From assembly GCA_041908845.1 (NCBI GenBank), contig JAYREN010000163.1, positions 1 to 7,462 of the forward strand: a DNA stretch of 7,462 nucleotides, given 5' to 3'. The notes beneath the pieces were generated by a model, which saw only the letters and a program-made list of their open reading frames with translations, had not been told where the DNA came from and ran no database searches. Numbering within the stretch: position 1 is the stretch's first letter; every line of letters begins with the position of its first letter. A program made the translations under genes and the position numbers. Source of the stretch: JAYREN01 sp041908845. GTDB taxonomy: Bacteria; Acidobacteriota; Holophagae; Holophagales; Holophagaceae. This document shows positions 1 through 5,416 of the stretch, in pieces.

Positions 1-2
1 TG

Positions 3-554
3 GATTTGGAAGGCGAGGCTGCGGGGCTCTCCGGGGCCTTCGGGCGCGGTGGCGTGCGGCGGCTGGGGCAGGTGGTGCTGCGGCCGTACCGGCGGGGCGG
101 ACTGGTGCGGTTTCTCAACGCCAGAATCTATGCATCTTCCGGGCGATTCGCCCAGGAATTCCTGGTGCATCGAGCGCTCTGGCTGGCGGGCTTCCCCACG
201 GTGGAACCCCTGGGCTACGCGGTGCGCCGCCGAGCCTGGGGCGTCGAGGGAATGTTCCTCAGTCGCCACGCTGAATGCACCCCTTGGCCCCGCGATTGGA
301 ACGCACTAATCCAGCCAACTGCGCGGCTCCGACCCCTCATCGAGGCCCTTTGCGCCTGGGGGCTCTACTCACCGGACCTGAACGCCACCAACGTGATGGT
401 CACCCCTGAGGGAGGACTGCTGTTGCTGGATTGGGACCGGGCGACCTGGGGCGGCCGTGACCTGCTGGCGAGGTACCGCGCGCGGCTGGTGCGAAGTCTG
501 ACGAAGCTGGAGGCGCCCGGCGAGATCATCGAGGAAGTGCGCGGGTGGTCATGA
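3..554 (+). CDS. kdkA: Kdo kinase-like (KdkA/WaaP family) lipopolysaccharide core kinase, 5' end missing
   Basis: The visible product has the layout of 3-deoxy-D-manno-octulosonic acid kinases, which phosphorylate a Kdo sugar of the lipopolysaccharide inner core with ATP at the cytoplasmic membrane face. Counting residues from the TTG at 6, a GRG turn is at 13-15, the family signature LRPYRRGGL at 25-33, the catalytic-loop motif DLNATN at 124-129 and the metal-binding-loop equivalent LDWDRA at 141-146. The frame is open to the window edge (GAT precedes the TTG), and known KdkA proteins have roughly 30 more residues before GRG. I therefore treat the gene as truncated by the window and do not accept TTG as a proven start. 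The residue before the catalytic PD-L-N is Ser (YSPDLN), where KdkA proteins normally have His (HxDLN). The fold assignment is fairly secure. The exact acceptor sugar is inferred, and a related WaaP-type heptose kinase is the alternative. The stop is 10 bases before a candidate promoter for the next operon. Confidence 0.72.
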   Translation, partial: DLEGEAAGLSGAFGRGGVRRLGQVVLRPYRRGGLVRFLNARIYASSGRFAQEFLVHRALWLAGFPTVEPLGYAVRRRAWGVEGMFLSRHAECTPWPRDWNALIQPTARLRPLIEALCAWGLYSPDLNATNVMVTPEGGLLLLDWDRATWGGRDLLARYRARLVRSLTKLEAPGEIIEEVRGWS

Positions 555-564
555 GGGAAGGGGC

Positions 565-593
565 TTGACGCTCCGGCGACGCCATCTCAGACT
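565..593 (+). promoter_or_regulatory. Candidate sigma70 promoter for the metY-metX-aspartokinase operon
   Basis: TTGACG at 565-570 matches the -35 consensus at five of six positions. It is followed after 17 bases by CAGACT at 588-593, a weak -10 match (three of six). Transcription would start near 600, just ahead of the riboswitch helix at 611, which is the expected geometry for a leader RNA. The assignment rests on position and on the good -35 box. The -10 is poor and overlaps an inverted repeat, so the true -10 could differ. Confidence 0.4.
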
Positions 594-607
594 GGAGTCT
601 CTGAGAT
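584..607. repeat. Short inverted repeat at the presumed -10/transcription start
   Basis: ATCTCAG at 584-590 is the exact reverse complement of CTGAGAT at 601-607, with a 10-base spacer. It overlaps the candidate -10 box and the expected transcription start. It could be a protein operator, or chance. It has no T-tract, so it is not an obvious terminator for the upstream kinase gene. Confidence 0.4.
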
Positions 608-621
608 CTTTGTCAGTTCCA

Positions 622-736
622 TAGCGAGCTATCCAGAAAGGTGGAGGGACGGGCCCTGTGAAACCTTGGCAACCTGCGATTCGATTCGTAAGGTGCCAAT
701 TCCTGCCGGCGGATTTGCCGGAGAGATGTCGAGCTG
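622..736 (+). promoter_or_regulatory. SAM-I type (S-box) riboswitch aptamer
   Basis: The leader carries the conserved S-box core in order: GGTGGAGGGAC at 640-650, GGCCC at 652-656, TGAAACC at 659-665 and GGCAACC at 668-674, then AAGGTGCCAATTCC at 690-703, a P4 hairpin (706-710 with 717-721, GGATTT loop) and GAGAGAT at 721-727. P2 closes by AAGGT/ACCTT and P3 by TGCGA/TTCGT-type pairing. These match the SAM-I family as I know it; such aptamers bind S-adenosylmethionine and repress methionine genes. P1 starts as ATC (631-633) with GAT (725-727). It continues in register through mismatches, including tandem G-A, to 622-625/733-736, and can be extended outward to 611/747. A terminator follows directly, and the metY-metX-aspartokinase operon is downstream, which supports the call strongly. 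Confidence 0.93.
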
Positions 737-748
737 TTTGACTGACAC

Positions 749-785
749 ACGAAGGGGCCCGAGCAATCGGGCCCCTTCGTTTTTT
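749..785 (+). terminator. Intrinsic terminator of the SAM riboswitch expression platform
   Basis: A perfect 14-bp stem (749-762 with 767-780) closes a GCAA tetraloop and runs into a T6 tract at 780-785. It begins two bases after the extended P1 helix of the aptamer. It is expected to stop transcription before metY when SAM is bound. It points only into the + strand operon, so it is not a terminator for any opposing gene. Confidence 0.93.
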
Positions 786-864
786 CTGTGGTTCGCAAGG
801 AGCGGCGAGACTCCCTCGACGCGCCCGGAGGCCCTGACAACAGGGGGACAAGGGCGCATCAAAC

Positions 865-890
865 AGCCCCCCGACGGGGTCGGGGAGGCT
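865..890 (+). other. GC-rich hairpin just upstream of the metY ribosome binding site
   Basis: CCCCGAC at 869-875 pairs perfectly with GTCGGGG at 879-885 across a GGG loop. After a bulged A886, four more pairs form (865-868 with 887-890). It ends five bases before the CGGAG ribosome binding site at 896-900. There is no T-tract, so it is not a standard terminator. It may affect translation or mRNA stability. The remaining leader from 786 to 864 shows nothing recognisable to me. Confidence 0.45.
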
Positions 891-906
891 CTGTACGGAG
901 TCCACC

Positions 907-2208
907 ATGACGGAGACAGCTGCTGTCCACCACCGCTTCGAGACCCTGGCGCTCCACGCCGGGCACGCACCCGATGGTGACACCCGGAGTCGCGCGGTGC
1001 CCATCTACCAGACCTCCAGCTACGTGTTCGATTCCGCCGAGCACGGGGCCCGTCTCTTCAACCTGGAGGAGCCCGGCAACATCTACACCCGCATCGGCAA
1101 TCCCACGGTGGCGGTGCTGGAACAGCGGGTGGCCGAGCTGGAAGGAGGCGTGGCGGGGCTGGCCACGGCCTCGGGGCAGGCGGCGGTGGCGCTGACGATC
1201 CTCACCCTGGCCCGAAGCGGCTATCACATCGTGGCGGGCAACAACCTCTACGGCGGCACCTACACGCTCTTCAGCCAGAGCCTGAGGCGCCAGGGCATCG
1301 GGGTCACCTTCGTGGACAGCGGCGATCCCGAGACCTTTCGCCGGGCGGTAACGCCTCGCACCAAGGCCCTCTACGTGGAGGCCCTGGGCAATCCCAAGCT
1401 GGATGTGCCCAACTTCGAGGTCCTGGCCAGCCTGGCCCGGGAGGTCGGCGTGCCCCTCATCGTGGACAATACCCTGGCCTCGCCTTGGCTCTGCCAGCCG
1501 CTGCAGCACGGCGCCAACATCGTGGTGCACAGCGCCACGAAATTCCTGGGAGGCCATGGCACCAGCCTGGGGGGCGTGATCGTGGATGGCGGGAGCTTCG
1601 ATTGGCGCAACGGCAAGTTCCCCGAGTTCACCGAGCCGCACCCTGCCTACCACGGCGCCATTCTCGCGGATATTGCAGGACCGGCGGCCTTCGCCGTCAA
1701 AGCCCGCATCGAGGGCCTGCGGGACTTCGGGCCGGCCCTCTCGCCCTTCAATGCCTTCCTGCTGCTGCAAGGGATCGAGACGCTTCCCCTGCGCCTGGAG
1801 CGTCACGGGCAGAACGCGCTGGCCCTGGCCCGGTGGCTGCAGGCCCATCCCAAGGTGGCCTGGGTGAACTATCCCGGTTTGGAGGCGCACCCCAGTCACG
1901 GGCTCGCCCGACGCTATTTCCGTCCCGGCGCGGGGTTCGGCGGCATCCTCACCTTTGGCGTGAAGGGTGGCCTGGAGGGCGGAAAGACCGTGATCGATGG
2001 TGTGAACCTCTTCTCGCGTCTCGCCAACGTGGGGGATGCCAAGAGCCTCATCATCCATCCCGCCAGCACCACCCACCAGCAGCTCTCCAGCGCGGAACGC
2101 ACCGCTACGGGCGTTTCGGACGACCTCATCCGCCTCTCCGTCGGCCTTGAACATGGGGAGGACTTGAAGGAGGATCTGGCCCAGGCCTTGAGTGGGGTGA
2201 AGGGATGA
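907..2208 (+). CDS. metY: O-acetylhomoserine sulfhydrylase (O-acetylhomoserine aminocarboxypropyltransferase)
   Basis: This is a pyridoxal-phosphate enzyme of the Cys/Met metabolism (gamma family) that condenses O-acetylhomoserine with sulfide to give homocysteine in the cytoplasm. The 433-residue product has the normal MetY length. YTRIGNP at 60-66 supplies the Tyr/Arg that bind cofactor phosphate from the neighbouring subunit, and ASGQAA at 88-93 is the phosphate-binding turn. Tyr115 in NLYGGT should stack on the ring, Asp187 in VDNT contacts the pyridine nitrogen, and Lys212 in SATKFLGGHG is the Schiff-base lysine. The ATG at 907 has CGGAG six bases upstream and follows the SAM riboswitch leader. 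Its TGA overlaps the next ATG (ATGA). The long segment after the lysine (WRNGKFPEFTEPHPAYHG) is typical of MetY rather than MetB or MetZ, so direct sulfhydrylation is favoured. Cystathionine gamma-synthase activity is the less likely alternative. Confidence 0.95.
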   Translation: MTETAAVHHRFETLALHAGHAPDGDTRSRAVPIYQTSSYVFDSAEHGARLFNLEEPGNIYTRIGNPTVAVLEQRVAELEGGVAGLATASGQAAVALTILTLARSGYHIVAGNNLYGGTYTLFSQSLRRQGIGVTFVDSGDPETFRRAVTPRTKALYVEALGNPKLDVPNFEVLASLAREVGVPLIVDNTLASPWLCQPLQHGANIVVHSATKFLGGHGTSLGGVIVDGGSFDWRNGKFPEFTEPHPAYHGAILADIAGPAAFAVKARIEGLRDFGPALSPFNAFLLLQGIETLPLRLERHGQNALALARWLQAHPKVAWVNYPGLEAHPSHGLARRYFRPGAGFGGILTFGVKGGLEGGKTVIDGVNLFSRLANVGDAKSLIIHPASTTHQQLSSAERTATGVSDDLIRLSVGLEHGEDLKEDLAQALSGVKG

Positions 2209-3137
2209 ACGCATTGAACAAGGCCCACACGGCCTTCCGAGTCACGGGCAGCGGACCGCTCAAGGTGCTGCTGCTCCATGCCCTCACTGGAGGCCCCGAC
2301 GCCGCCGACCGCGAGGGCGTGAAGGGCTGGTGGGCCCCCATGTTCCGCCCCGGCGCACCCCTGGCCGAGGATGCCGCTACCGTGTGGACGCCCAATCTGG
2401 CGGGGAGCTGCTACGGCAGCACCGGGCCGGATGGACACGAGGATTTCCCGACCCTGAGCACCCGGGATCAGGCCCGGGTGCTGGCCGAGTGGATTCGAGG
2501 GTTGGATCTGACCTTCGATGCTCTCGTAGGCGGTTCCCTCGGAGGCATGGTGGCTCTGGAACTGGCGCTGCTGGCGCCGGAGCGCTTCCGCTCCGTGGGG
2601 GTCATCGGGTGCGGAGGCCGGGCCGATGCGTGGCTCTGGGGCACTAACGAGGTGCAGCGGGCCATCCTCCAGAGTCCCCGCCTGCCGGATGACGAGGCCA
2701 TCGCTCTGGCGCGCCACGCCGCCATGCTGAGTTTCCGCACGCCTGAGAGCCTGAACGCCCGCTTCACTTCGGCCCCGGAGATCCGCAGCTGGCTGGCCTT
2801 CCACGGTGAGGCCCTGGCGGCCCGCTTCACGCGGACATCCTATCTAGCCCTGCTGGACGCCATGGACAACCACGATCTGGGCCGGGACCGCAAGGGGCTC
2901 GTGGCGGCCCTGGCGGGCCTGCGGGCCCCCCTCTTCATCCTGGGTATGGACCCGGATTTGCTCTTTCCTCCGCCGGTGGTGAAGGAACTGGCCGAAGCCG
3001 CCGCCGCCGCGGGCGTGCGCTGCACTTTGGCCTGGATTGACAGCATCCAGGGCCACGATGCCTTTCTCATCGAGTGGCCCCAGGTCGAGGCCTGGCTGCG
3101 CAACCTGCTCCGGGAGGTTGCGCCATGCGGGTGCTGA
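2205..3137 (+). CDS. metX: Homoserine O-acetyltransferase (MetX, alpha/beta hydrolase), short form
   Basis: This enzyme acylates the homoserine hydroxyl from an acyl-CoA, making the substrate for the upstream MetY. It has the alpha/beta-hydrolase plan of MetX: LLHALTGG at 23-30 (oxyanion-side loop), GWW at 41-43, PNLAGSCYGSTGP at 63-75, and the nucleophile elbow GGSLGGM with Ser111. GTNEVQRAI at 146-154 follows, then Asp251 in DPDLLFPP and His284 in GHDAF complete the triad. At 310 residues it is shorter than the usual 350-380. The N-terminal strand region is trimmed, and the family segment normally following NEVQRxAI (DPxW-type, with GL-AR) is mostly absent. The start overlaps the metY stop by 4 bases, with only a weak GGGGTG at 2194-2199, so translational coupling is likely. 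Acetyl- versus succinyl-CoA preference cannot be read with confidence from the sequence; acetyl is inferred from the pairing with MetY. Confidence 0.9.
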   Translation: MNALNKAHTAFRVTGSGPLKVLLLHALTGGPDAADREGVKGWWAPMFRPGAPLAEDAATVWTPNLAGSCYGSTGPDGHEDFPTLSTRDQARVLAEWIRGLDLTFDALVGGSLGGMVALELALLAPERFRSVGVIGCGGRADAWLWGTNEVQRAILQSPRLPDDEAIALARHAAMLSFRTPESLNARFTSAPEIRSWLAFHGEALAARFTRTSYLALLDAMDNHDLGRDRKGLVAALAGLRAPLFILGMDPDLLFPPPVVKELAEAAAAAGVRCTLAWIDSIQGHDAFLIEWPQVEAWLRNLLREVAPCGC

Positions 3138-4459
3138 AATTCGGCGGCACCAGCGTCGGCACGGCGGAAGCCCTGCGGCGGGCGGCAGCCATCGTGCAGA
3201 AGGAACTTCCCACGGGAGGGATGGTGGTGGTGAGCGCCCTATCCCGCACCACGGACACACTCCTCGAGGCCGTGGAGCGTGCGGCCAGGGGTCAGACCCA
3301 GGAGGCGAGAGAATGCCATGATGTGCTCTGGCGGAGGCACCTGGCCGTGGCCCGGGAACTGGGGCTTCTGGAAACCCTGCAGCCCGCCTGGGAACCGCTG
3401 TTCGAGCGCCTTGCGGGCATCCTGGAGGGCATGGGTCTCCTTTGGGAAGCCTCGCCCCGGGCTCGGGATGGCGCGCTGGCCGTGGGGGAAACCCTCTCGG
3501 CCCATCTGCTGACGGCCCTTCTGGAGAAGGAAGGCTGTCCCGCGGAGTTCCGGGAGGCTCGGGCGGTGATGCGCACCGATGCCCGCCATGGGCGGGCCAC
3601 GCCGGACCTGGAGGCCATCAAGGCCGCGAGTTGGATTTGGCGTGAAGCGATCCAGCAGGGCGCGGTACTCGTCACTCAGGGCTTCCTTGGGGTGGCACCG
3701 GACGGCGCCACCACGACCCTCGGGCGCGGAGGATCGGACACCACCGCCACTCTGCTGGGAGAGGCGCTCGGCGCGGACGAAGTGCAGATCTGGACCGATG
3801 TGGACGGGGTGCTGAGCGCCGATCCGAGCCTGGTGCGCGAGGCCCGGCCCATCCCCGTGATGAGCCTGCGGGAGGCTGCTGCCCTCTCGGCCTTCGGCGC
3901 CAAGGTGCTCCATGCGGATTCCCTGGCGCCGCTGGCCCGGGCCCATTTCCGCCTGGTGGTCGCCAATACGCACCGATCCGAGGCGAGCCGCACGGAGATA
4001 CGAGTTCATTCGCCGGAGCGGCAGCCCGGCGAAATTACCTCGGTGGCCTACAAGGAGGGCCTGGTCTGCCTCCGCTTGCCCCCGGCCCAGGATCTGGAGC
4101 CGCTATTCAACGCGGCGCTGCGTCTTCAGGAGGCAGGAGCCGTGCGCTACGGCCTGCTTTCCACGCCCGATGGCAGCCTCCTGGTGGTGCGCCCGGAGAC
4201 GGCCGCCACCGAGGCCTTGCTGGAAGAGCTCGTGGCCACGGGCCTCGATCTCCAGTGGGGCTGGGCCGTGGTGGCCCTGGTGGGCGAAGGGCTGCGACAG
4301 GCCCCCGGCCGCGCCCTGGGCCTGCTGGCTTCGCTCCAGGACGAACCCATCGCGGGCATCCTGGCCGGTGATACGGGGGTTTCTCTGGCCTTCCTGATAC
4401 CGGAAACGCGTCTGCCCACCCTGATTCCCCGGTTACATACCCACTGCTTTTGCGCCTGA
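3125..4459 (+). CDS. lysC: Aspartate kinase (aspartokinase), methionine-operon copy
   Basis: It phosphorylates aspartate with ATP, the committed step to lysine, threonine and methionine. I chose ATG 3125 over the upstream GTG at 3074 because GGGAGG lies seven bases ahead and KFGGTSVG then falls at residues 5-12, as in the family. Other kinase landmarks are VVVSALSRTTDTL at 34-46, GE at 121-122, VTQGFLG at 183-189, GRGGSDTTA at 200-208, WTDVDGVLSADP at 223-234 and FGAKVLH at 257-263. Residues from about 305 to 444 should form the paired ACT domains that sense an end product, but they are divergent. The length (444) matches monofunctional aspartokinases of the LysC type, and no homoserine dehydrogenase domain is fused. 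It overlaps metX by 13 bases and is the last gene of the riboswitch-controlled operon. This suggests a methionine-dedicated isozyme, an inference that needs a second aspartokinase elsewhere. The symbol lysC names the family, not proven lysine regulation. Confidence 0.93.
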   Translation: MRVLKFGGTSVGTAEALRRAAAIVQKELPTGGMVVVSALSRTTDTLLEAVERAARGQTQEARECHDVLWRRHLAVARELGLLETLQPAWEPLFERLAGILEGMGLLWEASPRARDGALAVGETLSAHLLTALLEKEGCPAEFREARAVMRTDARHGRATPDLEAIKAASWIWREAIQQGAVLVTQGFLGVAPDGATTTLGRGGSDTTATLLGEALGADEVQIWTDVDGVLSADPSLVREARPIPVMSLREAAALSAFGAKVLHADSLAPLARAHFRLVVANTHRSEASRTEIRVHSPERQPGEITSVAYKEGLVCLRLPPAQDLEPLFNAALRLQEAGAVRYGLLSTPDGSLLVVRPETAATEALLEELVATGLDLQWGWAVVALVGEGLRQAPGRALGLLASLQDEPIAGILAGDTGVSLAFLIPETRLPTLIPRLHTHCFCA

Positions 4460-4464
4460 CCTGA

Positions 4465-4511
4465 ACGAGGGGGACCGCCCGGTCGCTGCGCGGCCTCTGT
4501 GTCCCCCTCGT
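4465..4511 (+). terminator. Candidate transcription-ending hairpin after the aspartokinase gene
   Basis: An 11-bp perfect stem pairs 4465-4475 with 4501-4511 across a 25-base GC-rich loop, starting six bases after the aspartokinase stop. The downstream bases are TCCTCCCC-like, not a T-run, so it is not a textbook intrinsic terminator. Its position between two separately started genes suggests operon end or mRNA 3'-end protection. Confidence 0.4.
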
Positions 4512-4518
4512 CCTCCCC

Positions 4519-4551
4519 GCGTGGTGTCCGGACGAAGCTCGGTCACCACGC
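4519..4551 (+). other. Second intergenic hairpin before the SDR gene
   Basis: GCGTGGTG at 4519-4526 pairs perfectly with CACCACGC at 4544-4551. CCG/CGG (4528-4530 with 4540-4542) extends the helix inward after a T-T mismatch. There is no T-tract. Together with the preceding hairpin it fills most of the 134-base gap. Any promoter for the next gene would have to lie here or in 4552-4580, but I see no convincing -35/-10 pair. Confidence 0.35.
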
Positions 4552-4593
4552 CTGAACCTCGAGCCAATAGACTGATTCACCACGGAGTCTTCC

Positions 4594-5364
4594 ATGACCT
4601 TCAATCCTTCCCTTTCCGGCAAGCGGATCCTCATCACCGGCGGCAGCCGGGGCATCGGCGAGGCCACTGTGCGGCTATTGGTTGATCTCGGTGCACGGGT
4701 GGCCTTTACCTATCAGATCCGCAGCGATGCGGCGGAGGCCCTGGTGGAGTCCCTGCGGGCCGAGGGCCACGAGGTGCTGGCCTTCCCGGCCAATCAGCGC
4801 TCCCGGGAGGATGCCAAGAGCGTGGTGCGTTCGCTCGAAGCGGCCTGGGGCGGGCTCGATGCCTTCGTGGGCAATGCGGGCGTCTGGCTGCCGACTCCCG
4901 TCGAACTGGGGGATGAAGGCAACCTGGAAGCCGTGCTGGAGACCAACCTCACGGGGCTCTTCCGCTGGCACGCGGAGATCGTTCCAGCCCTCAAGCGGGC
5001 TGGGGGCGGCATGATCGTGCTGATCTCCAGTACCGCCGGGCAGCGGGGCGAAGCGGGCTACGGCGCCTATGCCGCCAGCAAGGGAGCCGTGATCTCCCTG
5101 ACCAAGACCCTGGCCACGGAGCTGGGCCCCTCGGGCATTCGCGTGAACTGCGTGGCGCCCGGTTGGGTGGACACGGACCTCTCGGCTTCGGCCCTGCGGG
5201 CCGACCCGGCCCAACGCAAGAAGGTGGAGGCCATCTTCCCCCTGAGCCACATCCCTTTGGCCGAGGACATCGCGGGGCCCATTGTCTTCCTGCTCAGCGA
5301 CTGGGCCGTGGCCGTGCATGGTGAAATCCTCAACGTGAATGGGGGCACGGTGCTCTGCGGGTAG
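4594..5364 (+). CDS. Short-chain dehydrogenase/reductase, FabG-like (3-oxoacyl-ACP reductase-type)
   Basis: This is a classical SDR: an NAD(P)-dependent oxidoreductase with a Rossmann fold, 256 residues, the normal length. The dinucleotide-binding TGGSRGIG is at 15-22, NAG at 94-96 and Asn118. The catalytic residues are Ser146 in LISSTAG and Tyr159/Lys163 in YAASK. NCVAPGWVDTDL at 185-196 and the C-terminal GEILNVNGG are typical of the FabG group. At the position where most members have Asp (ADV, contacting adenine) this protein has PANQ (Asn67), a mild deviation. The substrate cannot be assigned: the family covers fatty-acid reductases, sugar and alcohol dehydrogenases, and others. The ATG has CGGAG six bases upstream, in a context (CGGAGTCNNCCATGAC) nearly identical to the metY start. 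The gene is separated from the met operon by two hairpins, so it is probably transcribed independently. Confidence 0.9.
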   Translation: MTFNPSLSGKRILITGGSRGIGEATVRLLVDLGARVAFTYQIRSDAAEALVESLRAEGHEVLAFPANQRSREDAKSVVRSLEAAWGGLDAFVGNAGVWLPTPVELGDEGNLEAVLETNLTGLFRWHAEIVPALKRAGGGMIVLISSTAGQRGEAGYGAYAASKGAVISLTKTLATELGPSGIRVNCVAPGWVDTDLSASALRADPAQRKKVEAIFPLSHIPLAEDIAGPIVFLLSDWAVAVHGEILNVNGGTVLCG

Positions 5365-5416
5365 CGATTCTCGGCGCGGGCGGGCCGGCTTTGTGGTTCC
5401 ATGAAAGGGCCTAGGA

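Noticed and set aside
666..980. Plus-strand open frame across the riboswitch and terminator
   Set aside because: It lies through the aptamer core and the intrinsic terminator and continues into metY in another frame. The conservation here is RNA structure, not protein.
859..2214. Long minus-strand open frame opposite metY (451 codons)
   Set aside because: It mirrors a confident metY on the other strand. It has low-complexity Gly/Ala/Arg/His content with no recognisable domain, and it runs through the metY leader. It is a codon-bias shadow of high-GC coding DNA.
3074..3124. Upstream GTG start extending the aspartokinase by 17 residues
   Set aside because: The ATG at 3125 has a strong GGGAGG at the right distance and puts KFGGTSVG at the usual N-terminal position. 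The extension overlaps metX deeply and has no family support.
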